A DNA stretch of 64,000 nt from Gracilariopsis chorda (lineage: Eukaryota; Rhodophyta; Florideophyceae; Gracilariales; Gracilariaceae). The stretch spans positions 1 to 64,000 of the forward strand of contig NBIV01000182.1 of the NCBI GenBank assembly GCA_003194525.1, read 5' to 3'. Position 1 is the first letter of the stretch; each line of letters starts with the position of its first letter. A program made the translations under genes and the position numbers. Shown here piece by piece: positions 1-9,549 of the stretch. The notes beneath the pieces are model-generated. The model saw nothing but the letters and a program-made list of their open reading frames with translations. It did not search any database and was not told the origin of the DNA.

Positions 1-712
1 ACCCCTAAAAAACCCCTAAAAACCCCTAAAAAAAACCCCTAAAAACCCCTAAAAACCCCTAAAAAACCCCTAAAAACCCTAAAAACCCCTAAAAACCCCT
101 AAAAAACCCCTAAAAACCCCTAAAAACCCCTAAAAAAAACCCCTAAAAACCCCTAAAAAACCCCTAAAAAACCCCTAAAAATAAAACCCTAAAAACCCCT
201 AAAAACCCCTAAAAAACCCTAAAAAAAAAAAACCTAAAAAAAAACTAAAAAAAAAAAAAAAAACCCTAAAAACCCCTAAAAAAAAAAAACCCCTAAAAAA
301 AAAAAACCCCTAAAAACCCCTAAAATCCCCTAAAAAAAACCCCTAAAATCCCCTAAAAACCCCTAAAAACCCCTAAAAAACCCCTAAAAACCCCCTAAAA
401 AAACCCCTAAAAACCCTAAAAACCCTAAAATCCCCTAAAATCCCCTAAAATCCCCTAAAAACCCCTAAAAACCCTAAAAACCCCTAAAATCCCCTAAAAT
501 CCCCTAAAAACCCCTAAAAACCCCTAAAAATCCCTAAAATCCCTAAAACCCCTAAAAACCCCTAAACCCCTAAAATCCTAAAAACCTAAAAAAAAAACCC
601 TAAAACCCCTAAAAACCCCTAAAATCCCTGAAAACCCCTAAAACCCTAAAATCCCCTAAAAACCCCTAAAATCCCCTAAAATCCCCTAAAATCCCCTAAA
701 ACCCCGTAAAAC
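1..712. repeat. Telomere-type repeat array (C-rich strand)
   Basis: Near-continuous tandem array of CCCCTAAAAA with many length and base variants (CCCTAAAAA, CCCCTAAAAAA, CCCCTAAAAT, runs of A up to about 16). The G-strand unit would be TTTTTAGGGG. The C-rich strand reads 5' to 3' inward from base 1, as expected for the left end of a chromosome. Units become more variable inward and the array fades into unique sequence near 700. The heterogeneity could be real subtelomeric decay, an error-prone telomerase template, or sequencing error in homopolymers. Confidence 0.88.
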
Positions 713-968
713 CACCGTCAAACCACTCTATCCAAAAAACCCCACCGCAAGACCATCGCAATCCTGAAACCCCACTGAAAACCATTTGAAAACCGCGCAA
801 AACCCCAGAAAACCTGAAAATCTCGTAAATCCTGAAATCCTCCTATATCTATAGAATCCTATAATCCTACAAAACCTGAAAACCCCTAAACCTAATGTCC
901 ACGAAACCATCCCCCATTCGTTAATCCAAAAAAACATTGGTCTCTATAGCTATGGAGGTGAAAACCCT
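713..968. repeat. Subtelomeric repeat, copy 1, ending in a CTATAG-rich motif
   Basis: A/C-rich sequence lying between the telomere array and the first gene. It is strongly similar to 13,555-13,826: shared words include CTGAAAACC, AAACCGCGCAAAACC, CCTATATCTATAGAATCC and CATTGGTCTCTATAGCTAT. It ends at 941-968 with a motif (TCTCTATAGCTATGG, then GTGAAAACCC) seen again at 13,799 and 14,421. A short minus-strand open frame at 728-937 is rich in repeated F/G/R residues and is treated as repeat read-through, not a gene. Confidence 0.75.
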
Positions 969-1028
969 GCCCAAGTCGACACCGCCTAAAACGCTGTCCT
1001 AGCCCATACTTACAAGTAACACTACTAT

Positions 1029-1055
1029 AAGACGGCTAAAGGCATATGCCGTCTT
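1029..1055. other. Small hairpin AAGACGGC / GCCGTCTT
   Basis: Perfect 8-nt arms at 1029-1036 and 1048-1055 around an 11-nt loop. It lies 111 bases beyond the 3' end of the small minus-strand gene that stops at 1166. It could shape that transcript's 3' end. No function can be shown. Confidence 0.4.
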
Positions 1056-1165
1056 TGTGGAGGTCTCGAACTCTCTCAGTGGTACTAGTAGTATTACTAC
1101 TTTTTGAAGTACAAGTATTGTATATTTCTGGAATATCGTTAGTGGCTAATAATCTTTACTTTATG

Positions 1166-1804
1166 CTATTTATTTGAGGGGAAGGATTGCTCGAAGGAGG
1201 CCATGTCCTTCTCAATGGCCTTCAACGCCTTATCTATGTTCTTTTGCCGTTTTCTAATATTTTTCGAACTTTTGCGTATCTGCTTCAAAAGGCCCGTCAC
1301 TCTGAGCCTGAATGCTGGGAAGTCTACGCCTGTACTGTGTTGAAACAGGTTTCCAGTGTTGGCATCAATACCTTCTACACCTTGACGGGCCCCGATGGCC
1401 GCTGTTGTGGCTGTAGTTGTGCCTGCTGTTGCTGCAGCAGCCGCATTTCGCTTGTCTATAAGTCTCTGTGACCGTCTCAATGGGACTGCAGCTCCTGCAC
1501 TACCCTGTCCTACAGCTCCAGAGCTTTCTGCTTGCCCACTTAGCCCCACCGCACATACAGGGGGCGGGGGGATATTCCCAGCGGACTCAGTCCTCCCCGT
1601 ACTTGTGGAGCTGCTACCGTTTCCGGCTTCGTTCGCTATGGGAAGGTTAACTGCCGCCTGTGCAATGGCATGCACAGGCACAAGGACTGGTGGGTGAGGT
1701 GGAGTGGGGGGAGTGGGAGGTGGATTTGCTGGAGATGGTGGGGGTGAGAGAAAGCTGTCATTCGATGGCTCGGTTGAGCCTGAGTAGGTGCTATGGTCTG
1801 ACAT
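1166..1804 (-). CDS. Ser/Pro/Ala-rich protein with basic C-terminal helix, 212 aa
   Basis: Intact minus-strand frame from an ATG at 1802-1804 to TAG at 1166-1168. No known family is recognised. The first 40 residues are Ser/Pro-rich (FLSPPPSPANPPP), the middle is Ala/Thr/Gly low-complexity with a basic RRSQRLIDKR patch, and the last 50 residues form a charged, probably helical segment (RVTGLLKQIRKSSKNI) resembling a short coiled coil or nucleic-acid-binding tail. A decayed paralogue at 29,335-29,966 preserves the N-terminal MSDHS start, the Pro block and the FRLxVTGxLKxIRKSS core. That conservation supports this as a real gene despite its composition. It lies downstream of the Ulp1-like gene on the same strand, in the same order as in the second copy, so the two belong to one repeated unit. 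Function is unknown. Confidence 0.6.
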   Translation of the reverse strand: MSDHSTYSGSTEPSNDSFLSPPPSPANPPPTPPTPPHPPVLVPVHAIAQAAVNLPIANEAGNGSSSTSTGRTESAGNIPPPPVCAVGLSGQAESSGAVGQGSAGAAVPLRRSQRLIDKRNAAAAATAGTTTATTAAIGARQGVEGIDANTGNLFQHSTGVDFPAFRLRVTGLLKQIRKSSKNIRKRQKNIDKALKAIEKDMASFEQSFPSNK

Positions 1805-2357
1805 TCGATGTTCTCCGCTCCTTCAGTAAGCTTGCGGTGTTACTTTTCAAAAGTACTTGTGGTGCTCTTCTCTATCTGTACTGTTTGATGACCTTTACAA
1901 GATCCCCTTTAGTACACCCTACAAACTTGACGAGAGCATAAATGGTGCACTGGAAAAAAGCCTCACATTCGTTGCATGAGAAATATCTGCTAAAAAACCC
2001 CTTAAAAACCACACTATTCTAAACCCTCTGTAGGAAACCTCTAAGTATACCCTACTCAACATGTAGCCGTAAAGCGATCCCTACCACGCCCTATGTCAGC
2101 ACTGACCCCTCTATGAGAATAAAACCTCAGAAGGTAAACCTACGCTGCTGCACTACTGATATAGTTGAACGTTCTGACGCAATGAACATAACGGCTAAAT
2201 ACGCCCGCTTACGAAAATCCCCTAAAAACCCCTTTGACTTCAATGCTCAGGAAATCCTTGAGGCCGATTAGCGGTTCATACTAGACCGTTAAAAACCGAT
2301 TAAGAACCCCTCTATCAACACAGCCTGTCAATTACATAAACCTAGTGAGCCGTACTC
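1805..2357. other. Intergenic region with telomere-like words
   Basis: About 550 bases between two minus-strand genes. It holds scattered CCCCTAAAAACCCC-type words (1990-2010, 2218-2232), as expected in subtelomeric DNA. No open frame, hairpin or repeat array is supported. The promoter of the small gene ending at 1166 should lie in the part nearest 1805, but no clear motif is seen. Confidence 0.5.
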
Positions 2358-5300
2358 CTATTCATGTCCCTTCTCCTGCTCTGCCTTCATCCTTAGTATC
2401 AGCTCATATATTTTGTTTTTGCAAGCCTCCCACTCTCGCCTAATCTCATCATCTTTCACTTCCTTTTCAAGCCCCAACCCTTCTTCCACAACACTTACCA
2501 ACCCTCTGCACTCACATATATCTACTTCTCTGCTTGAACGTGTACTTCGTCCAACATCGTTTTGGCGTAGCGCTGTACTCGTCTTGCCTTTCACTGGGGC
2601 TTGCGAGTGTTGCGCCGTCTTCCGTATCACGTCGCCTTCCAAAACATGGATCGTTTTGCCCCCCTCTGCATCCTGCAATTCTCCCAGTGTTTCCCAATTC
2701 ATTGCTGCACCTTGCAAAGCTTCTGCCATGTCACATTTCGCTGCATCTTCTCCTTTTGCTGCATATTGCAACCCTTGTCCCCCCTTCACGACCCCTCCTC
2801 TCTCACCGTTCGACCTTAACTTAACATTCATTGAGTGGGAACCTAAAACCCCTACACCAACCATCTCCAGACGACTTCTCCTCATTGTGTGCTGCGCACC
2901 TGACCGGTCTCGGCTGCACGGCAAAAACCCACCCACAGAACCAAGGCCATGACCCCGTTCTAAAGCTTCATCCAACAAACCTAGGACCAAACTGTGAACC
3001 CATTCATAACTCTTACCCTTCATAGAACCCCGTCCGTAAACCCCCACAAACTCACCTTTGTTACTTCTCTCTCTCAGTGGGAAAGTTGCCAGACGTCCTT
3101 CCGCGGTTGTCACGTTAATTACTTTCTGTGACGAAGTACCCCTCCCCTCACAGGCCTTTTCTTCACAGGCATGAGACAACTGACACCCATCAGCATTCAC
3201 AATTCGAACTTTCTTCGACTGCAATATGGGAAATGTAGAGGTACCTCGCTTGCGGGGATTCTGGTTCCCGGGACTTGGTTCGATGGGCCTTAAAACCCCT
3301 TTATCTAACCCCACCGTCATCCCATTTGCTTGCATGTCCTCATTCGAACGAATGGCACCAGGGTTTCGTGATGGACCCTTCGGTAAACCCACATCCTTGT
3401 CAGCACCCCATAATAACACTGGCATCTCTAGTACCTGCTTGCCCCCATCTTCATAATTTCCTTTCAGATCTGCGAGCCGAATTAGTACTTCTTCTTGATA
3501 TTTCTCAAACGTGTAAGAGGCATGTTCTGTTTTCAGAAGATATCGCACCTCCGCGGGAGATCTTGAAACCAAGCCATGGAGCACCCGACTCAACACTGAG
3601 ACGTGGTAAGCCACGTAAAAGCCGCATTCTAAAGACTTCTGTAGATCAAGGCGAAGTTGATGGCATGATATCTTCTTTGAAATGGCCTGAACAGATGGTT
3701 TCACTGCACCTGGATAGCATGTGCTAAGAAAGTAGGGTAGGTTGAGCGATGTAGTGGCATGCGGTGAAGAGTTTCCAATGCTGTCCACGAAGTACACCCT
3801 TACACGGCGCTCTGGCTCGACAGACAGACTTACTGCTTCCTGCACACATTCCAACTCCTCGAGAAGGTATTTCAAATTTAGAACTAAAACCAAAGACCAA
3901 TGGCTGCTGCCACATATCGGCATGAAACACACATCTGTTCGCCACACATCTTCACACGCACTGACAGAAGTCCTCCCTTGGCGAGTAAAGGCTTCCACTA
4001 ATGCAAGAAAGCGGCGGGTGTCATTCGAGAAATCACTTTCCCACCATCCTGAGGTGAGGATAGAGTCTAGCAGCATACACGTCCCAACGCTACCTGCATC
4101 CCATTTCGTCAAGAACGAAAGCGTAAACATCACTGAAATATCGGTGGCAAGCCGAAACTCTTGGATCGCATTGATGTCCTTTTCATGCAGCGTCATCTTC
4201 CTTTGTAGAAACCCCCCCTTAACAACAAGCCTGATTTCGCCTTGGTCCACAGATTGCACATGCTTGGTCATTTCTTGCATCATCAGCGAAAGATCCATGT
4301 TCGAATATCCACCATTCTTCTCAAGCGTCTGTAGAACTCGCTGCGCAACAAATATCTCCGTATCCAGGTCCACATCAAACACATTACTCGATGCGTTCTT
4401 CTTTCTTCGCTCAAGGTCCCGAAGCAAACCTTGTACTGTCCCGGTCGTAGCCAAAACGCCTGACTCTTCAGCCACTTTCAAACTATCACACGGCGAGGGT
4501 AGAGGTGTAGCAGCCAGCCCATCTTGTTCACCAGACGGTGACGGTTTGTCCGTCAATACTGAGAGTGTTGGATTCTCGCGCGGTGGATTCGCGTAGGGCT
4601 GTGTCGAGACGATTGACATTTCTTGCTTCGGTGTTGCTGCCGTCTGTATTGGATGTTTACCTATGGATTGAGAAAGCATTGGACGTGGATTTGCGTCGTC
4701 TGGCAGTGCATCTCGGGGCGCCGTTGGATCAGGAGATGTTGCTTCAGATAGGGTCCTTGTGCGAGGAAGCTTTCCAGTTGCCTCCGACGAGTTTGTGGCA
4801 GCGACCATGTGCATTCTACCGTCAGGTGACGAGCACGATCGAAGCGGTGCACTTTCTGTCCTCGTAGATGGGTGAGGTCCTCGTGAATGCGGCGCCCCCT
4901 CATTGTTATCAACTCTCTCCTGCGATGATGGTAGACTATTTGCTCTATGTAGTGGGTCGAGATCCTTAACGACTCGACTCACTGATGATGGCGGGGGGCA
5001 TGCTTCCTGCTGCGGTGTAGAATGCCCACTGGTTGTACGGTGTACCGGGGTACCAAGATTAGTGTCCTCCCGTGACGTGTTCTGCGGATTGAGGGAGGCA
5101 GTTAATGGGGGACGTATGTTTGCTGGGGCAACTGTGGCACATTGCGGGGTGAGGTCACGCGGGGAACGCAGTTGCAGAACGGTTGGGATATGTGAGGATG
5201 GTAGCGATGTGTGTCCATTCGGCGACGGCGCGCAAGGTGAGGACCCACGCGAGGATGAGTCATGAGAGGCTGGCTTGTCTCCGGACGTGCAAACCCCTGG

Positions 5301-6233
5301 TTTGCTGTTTGATGATCGGCCTGGAGTGTTCTGTGTCTTTCTTCCGCGCCCTTTACCATCCACTTCTCGTCCAATGCGATCAGAAAAGAAGTAATGTATC
5401 CTTATACCAGATTCTCTGCGAACCTTCCATAAGTCAGTCACCTTCCTGATCTTACTAACTGGCCAGTTCCGTACTGCGTTCAGCGATGCCTTGTTGAATG
5501 TTGCAACTCCCACTCGTTCCAAGTATGAAAGGTATGGCACAACACCAGCGTCAAGAAGACGATCCGCGCCAGACATGTAGTGACGGCGTGTAGATTGCTT
5601 CATATCCGTAAGAAACTCTATCGCCCATCTGGACTTAGGACCCGCTTTATCCGCTGTAGACTCATACAACTCGTACAGCTTTCTGTGCGACATTGCTTTA
5701 GGGATTGCCTTCTTCCCCCTCAGCTGAGAGGTGCGTTCCTTTTCCATTCGCTGCCAGCGCCTTTTCAGTTCACCGTAGAGTGCGACCTGCTCCATAAAAC
5801 AATACTTCTCAGGACGTGGCTCAGTTACCTCTACATGAAACGCAATCAAACCCCGGTACCCAAATATATCCAGAGCATCTCCATCTGGACCTATTCCGTC
5901 AAAAGAAACCAGCTTATACGGTAGAAGAAGAGTATGTAATACTCGACCTGACGACAGCAAACGATGCCCGCCTCCGATGATCACTAGCCTTCCCTTCGTG
6001 GACGGCGTGGTTCCCTTCACAACAAAAAGATGTTCCCAGCTATGAAAGCGATGCGGAGCGCCAATGTCCAAACTCAGATTTTGTAGTCGTAGGGTAGAAG
6101 TTTGGCGTCCGAAGAAAGGCCCGACGAACATATCCAGAGCGGCGTAGCGCGTGAATGAGCCCCTTCCTTGCTCAATTCGGCGCTTAATCTGCAAGGAAAT
6201 AGAGGAAACGAGTTCTGTCGTAGGTGGGGGCAT
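2358..6233 (-). CDS. Ulp1-type SUMO-protease-like protein, 1291 aa
   Basis: Single intact minus-strand frame; the first ATG is at 6231-6233. Residues 1-300 form an unrecognised folded region, about 300-640 is a Ser/Pro-rich linker, and about 650-900 resembles the Ulp1/SENP C48 cysteine protease fold. Visible catalytic residues are His778 in GSSHWSL, Asp817 in FVDSIGNSSP and Cys870 in LECGFYVAYH, in the correct H-D-C order. The H-D gap (39) is longer than in yeast Ulp1 (17), and the D-C gap is similar (53 against 49). The C-terminal 400 residues are charged and end in a probable coiled coil. The family cleaves SUMO-type modifiers. In plants and protists, Ulp1 domains are often carried by transposons, which fits the subtelomeric setting and the second, decayed copy at 30,770-32,011. 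The substrate is unknown. The domain call is strong from motifs; the biological role is inference. Confidence 0.8.
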   Translation of the reverse strand: MPPPTTELVSSISLQIKRRIEQGRGSFTRYAALDMFVGPFFGRQTSTLRLQNLSLDIGAPHRFHSWEHLFVVKGTTPSTKGRLVIIGGGHRLLSSGRVLHTLLLPYKLVSFDGIGPDGDALDIFGYRGLIAFHVEVTEPRPEKYCFMEQVALYGELKRRWQRMEKERTSQLRGKKAIPKAMSHRKLYELYESTADKAGPKSRWAIEFLTDMKQSTRRHYMSGADRLLDAGVVPYLSYLERVGVATFNKASLNAVRNWPVSKIRKVTDLWKVRRESGIRIHYFFSDRIGREVDGKGRGRKTQNTPGRSSNSKPGVCTSGDKPASHDSSSRGSSPCAPSPNGHTSLPSSHIPTVLQLRSPRDLTPQCATVAPANIRPPLTASLNPQNTSREDTNLGTPVHRTTSGHSTPQQEACPPPSSVSRVVKDLDPLHRANSLPSSQERVDNNEGAPHSRGPHPSTRTESAPLRSCSSPDGRMHMVAATNSSEATGKLPRTRTLSEATSPDPTAPRDALPDDANPRPMLSQSIGKHPIQTAATPKQEMSIVSTQPYANPPRENPTLSVLTDKPSPSGEQDGLAATPLPSPCDSLKVAEESGVLATTGTVQGLLRDLERRKKNASSNVFDVDLDTEIFVAQRVLQTLEKNGGYSNMDLSLMMQEMTKHVQSVDQGEIRLVVKGGFLQRKMTLHEKDINAIQEFRLATDISVMFTLSFLTKWDAGSVGTCMLLDSILTSGWWESDFSNDTRRFLALVEAFTRQGRTSVSACEDVWRTDVCFMPICGSSHWSLVLVLNLKYLLEELECVQEAVSLSVEPERRVRVYFVDSIGNSSPHATTSLNLPYFLSTCYPGAVKPSVQAISKKISCHQLRLDLQKSLECGFYVAYHVSVLSRVLHGLVSRSPAEVRYLLKTEHASYTFEKYQEEVLIRLADLKGNYEDGGKQVLEMPVLLWGADKDVGLPKGPSRNPGAIRSNEDMQANGMTVGLDKGVLRPIEPSPGNQNPRKRGTSTFPILQSKKVRIVNADGCQLSHACEEKACEGRGTSSQKVINVTTAEGRLATFPLRERSNKGEFVGVYGRGSMKGKSYEWVHSLVLGLLDEALERGHGLGSVGGFLPCSRDRSGAQHTMRRSRLEMVGVGVLGSHSMNVKLRSNGERGGVVKGGQGLQYAAKGEDAAKCDMAEALQGAAMNWETLGELQDAEGGKTIHVLEGDVIRKTAQHSQAPVKGKTSTALRQNDVGRSTRSSREVDICECRGLVSVVEEGLGLEKEVKDDEIRREWEACKNKIYELILRMKAEQEKGHE

Positions 6234-6359
6234 CACGGAAATAAGCGGAGCTTACCAAGTTACTGCGGTACATGGTTGATAAGAAAGGTTGTGCTAGAAA
6301 GAGGGGTGCGGTTAAGAGTCATGGGCAACTGAATAACAGCCTGTCCTGGTCAAGGGCTG

Positions 6360-6384
6360 AAATGGGGGAATCATTCCCCCATTT
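6360..6384. repeat. Palindrome with AAATGGGGGAAT arms (copy 1)
   Basis: Perfect 12-nt arms around a single central C. The same core recurs with longer arms at 6842-6876 and in variant form at 13,962-13,998. It would form a cruciform in DNA or a tight hairpin in RNA. Confidence 0.8.
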
Positions 6385-6841
6385 CCGCCATGTTGTTACG
6401 GTACAGATGTCGCGGATTTGGGTGGGAAACCCCAAATAAATTGAAACTGATGGACAGTGGACAAACGACAACACTGTGCAGAATACGGATTCAAAACCCC
6501 TAAAACCTGCACCGGCGTAGCGGGCAAGACATGACAGTGGAAGTGCTGACGCGTCCGTGACCCGTACAAGTAACGGTGTCGACAGCCCAGCCTGTACGTA
6601 ACATTTTGACCAATGAGAACCTCTGCACTGAGGAATAGCATGACGTGTCAAAATGGGTGGCTCCCAATTCCTCGGTACACAGGCACGTGGTTAACTTACA
6701 GTACGTACACAGCGCAGCTTCCTAGACTGTATGAAGGGTGACCATAACAGCCACCCCACTGCCAGCGGGCGTCAAACCCAAAACGCCCACCCAGTGTAAC
6801 TCACATCTCGCCATCCCAAAAAAAACGCCCGGCATGACATA

Positions 6842-6876
6842 GGACGAAATGGGGGAATCATTCCCCCATTTCGTCC
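6842..6876. repeat. Palindrome with AAATGGGGGAAT core (copy 2, 17-nt arms)
   Basis: Arms of 17 nt (GGACGAAATGGGGGAAT and its complement) around a central C, all paired. It shares the inner 12-nt arms and the central base with the palindrome at 6360-6384, while the flanks differ. That suggests selection or mobility of the core. Confidence 0.85.
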
Positions 6877-7535
6877 AAGCCACAACAACGCCTACATGAA
6901 TCTCCGTACGTAAAGCGCCGTGTACCCTGATCACCCTCTGCTGAGGGGTTTTCAACAAACGCCAACCTTTCCAGCACAAACGTGCACCACGTACAAGGTG
7001 AAACCATGCAATAACATCCGCTAAAACCGCATTCACCAGACCATACCCCTCCCAGTTCATGGAAACCCCTCAAACTAACAAAGCCCTCCAACCTCACGCC
7101 AGACATCTACATACCGTGGTCTGATCTGCAGCTCACATTCCCCTAAAACACCAACACCCCTAAAAAACCCACCTGCTCAACGAACATCCCCAAACGCAAC
7201 CTGATCAGTGCCACCACCAATACACTTGCAGACTATTGACTAACCAGGGAAAGCCCTTCTTTGTTGCAAACCTACAAACCCCTTTTTTCCACACATAATA
7301 CCGTCGTCGAAACCGCATAGAAACCACCACTACGCAGAACAAGCGGAGCATCTAGACATTCGCAACAGCAAGGGTAACTCGATCAGCAACCTTCAAAAGA
7401 ACCCAGGGCGTTTTAAAACGCATCCCACCGCCTTAGAACGATTGGAACTCAAATCCAACCCCTAGTAACTGCGCACGCCCCCCTTTGCACACAGCTCCAG
7501 TTCCATTTCGTCAAGCGAAGACTTCTGCCGGTATC

Positions 7536-9134
7536 ATGGGTACTCAATCAATGCGACGAGAGTGGTGTTTTGACTTCATAGGAACGCGGGAGAAGCCTTT
7601 GGAGATCCTTGCCGACAGCATGGAGTACGAGGAAACATCGAGTAATTCGAAAGAGATAGACACTATGATAGCAGCCTTTCGCCATCTACAGACAGGGTTT
7701 GGGTTCACCATGGGCATGCACAATCTCACAGTCTGCAACTATGCAGACATCCTACATTATTTACAACCAACAACGTCCGACGTCCTAAGTGGCTTATCTA
7801 CATTTCACACACCTTATGACCTCCAGAACTCTTACGTGGGGCCAATATCTAAGGCAAGACTCGTCCGACTAACAGAGCACCGGGACAAGGAAAAATGCGC
7901 GGTACTTGAGTCAATGATTGTGGCTCATCAATACGCATTGTGTTTGGTTTGCGAGAAGGGGGGGTTTTATGACTTAGAGAACGATAAACCCGAGAAGCAC
8001 AGACAGGAACGCCCACAACACCAGGTTCACACATGGAGTGGTTTTCGTTATTGTGCTGTACTACCAGCTCTCTGTGGCATGCAAGACTTTTTACGTGTAG
8101 TCGATGCTCCAATCGAATCCGTCACCGTGAATTCTGAGCGTAGTACATTGTACTCGGGAGAACGCACATTCCCCACGAATGGTAAGACTCTGACACATTA
8201 CTGCTGGAGTAATACCATCCTCAGTGAAGAAGGATTGCACGATGAGGCTTTGTTCATGGTATACACTCTCTTCCCAAGCATGTCGACTGGACTAATTCCA
8301 AATAAGTTGAAGACCCTTGGTATCTACATTACTATAACGGAGGAGATTGTGCGTGGTCACAGCGGAGAGTACGGGAAGAAGGGCAACTACTACGAGTGGG
8401 TTCCTCCCATCATGCCTGGGAAGCCCAGAAAGCGAGTTCAAACCGTGTATCTTACGATGGGGTGCAGCATAGTCGTCCCAAGTACGTGCGTTGTACGCCT
8501 AGGATCGCACCCGGAGGAGGAAGTAGTTGTGTTCATACACGCCGTGCGTGTGACTTTATCTGGCGACAGGAAGCTGGCCTTCTTGAAAAGACCAGCGTCG
8601 TACCAGTTCCGTGATCTTGACGAGTATGACAACTACACGGATTTTCTTGAGAAGAGCTACAGGTCTAAAACCAGCTACCTCGATTGGAATGACTACTTTG
8701 ACGATGATGAGCAGCAGGACCTTGGTGTAGTTGGGACGATTCCTTCCGTTGTCAATGTCCCTTTGAACATCGAAATGCGTTTGAAATTGGCTGAATCGGC
8801 TTCCGATCTCCGGTTAGGATGTGAGGGAATCCTGAATGCTTATCAGAAAACTCCGGTTTTGAGGCTGAAGAACCTCAACGCGGGCGCAAATGATGAGAGT
8901 GATGTTGTAGAGGATGGAGTTCGTTTGATGGGACTCCATGGAGACAACCGATACCTGATTGATAATGTCCCGTATGACCACTTTGAGAGAGTACTTGGAA
9001 AACCTCTGCAATTTCCACTGTGCATTGGCGAGGTGTGGGAAGAAGAGGGGGAAAACGGCAGTGAAGTCTTAAGCTCAAGTCAGTCGAGTGCAGGAACGGA
9101 GTCTGAAGAAAGCGATGATGGGCACTCAGAGTGA
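7536..9134 (+). CDS. Orphan protein, 532-533 aa, acidic C-terminus
   Basis: Intact plus-strand frame, ATG at 7536 (MGTQSMRREW), ending TGA at 9132-9134. The frame is open 17 codons further upstream from a TTG at 7485, but ATG is the more likely start. No family is recognised. The protein has a normal soluble composition with aromatic-rich segments (YYEWVPPIMPGKP, SYLDWNDYFDDDEQQ), no signal peptide and no evident membrane segment, and ends in an acidic Ser-rich tail (EESDDGHSE) common in nuclear proteins. It converges with the recombinase-like gene (stop at 9550) and diverges from the Ulp1-like gene. Being intact among decayed neighbours, it may be an active part of the same element. Function cannot be assigned. 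Confidence 0.7.
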   Translation: MGTQSMRREWCFDFIGTREKPLEILADSMEYEETSSNSKEIDTMIAAFRHLQTGFGFTMGMHNLTVCNYADILHYLQPTTSDVLSGLSTFHTPYDLQNSYVGPISKARLVRLTEHRDKEKCAVLESMIVAHQYALCLVCEKGGFYDLENDKPEKHRQERPQHQVHTWSGFRYCAVLPALCGMQDFLRVVDAPIESVTVNSERSTLYSGERTFPTNGKTLTHYCWSNTILSEEGLHDEALFMVYTLFPSMSTGLIPNKLKTLGIYITITEEIVRGHSGEYGKKGNYYEWVPPIMPGKPRKRVQTVYLTMGCSIVVPSTCVVRLGSHPEEEVVVFIHAVRVTLSGDRKLAFLKRPASYQFRDLDEYDNYTDFLEKSYRSKTSYLDWNDYFDDDEQQDLGVVGTIPSVVNVPLNIEMRLKLAESASDLRLGCEGILNAYQKTPVLRLKNLNAGANDESDVVEDGVRLMGLHGDNRYLIDNVPYDHFERVLGKPLQFPLCIGEVWEEEGENGSEVLSSSQSSAGTESEESDDGHSE

Positions 9135-9549
9135 AGAAGATGCGAGACCTAAGCAATGAATCTTAAACTCCACTTCCTAAACATTGAATTCTATTTCTGG
9201 TAACGCCACAACCGCTCGTTTGCACACGTGGCCCGTAAAATCATCGTGTGAAGCAATGGGAGGAGGTGCAAAGCAACGATGATTAGGAGGCTCCTAGATT
9301 GGTGTAAAGCAGGGTGTACCTCTGGGAATCAACACCGGAGGACGTTGATGTCAGTGTCCAGTGTAATGCTAGCTACCACCTGATATGTAAACCGCAAGCA
9401 AGAACCTCGGTAGGCACGCACGATACACCGCCAGCCTTTTGCAGCAACCTTTTATAAGAAAAGGCACACGAAATTCTGACGAACCGTGTGTTTCAAGAGG
9501 CTTTACTCTTCTCCCACATATCCGCGCTGCTACTCTATTCATGGAAAGT
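9135..9549. other. Convergent 3' intergenic region
   Basis: About 415 bases between the stops of two convergent genes. It should hold both 3' UTRs. No clear polyadenylation signal, hairpin or repeat is seen. Confidence 0.4.

Larger units (their letters stand above)
6237..7535. other. Divergent intergenic region with two palindromes
   Basis: About 1.3 kb between the starts of the Ulp1-like gene (leftward) and the 7,536 gene (rightward), so it should contain both promoters. Two minus-strand open frames here (6319-6651 and 6722-7060) both read through the same palindrome, share the peptide KWGNDSPIS for that reason, and show no other protein character. They are not called. Telomere-like CCCCTAAAA words recur at 6,498, 7,140 and 7,155. 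Confidence 0.5.

Noticed and set aside
6319-7060. Two minus-strand open frames sharing the peptide KWGNDSPIS.
   Set aside because: The shared peptide is only the translation of the repeated palindrome. The rest has no protein character.
7536-9134. Homology between the orphan 533-aa protein and the decayed 14.6-18 kb gene.
   Set aside because: I looked for shared motifs by eye and found none that stand out.
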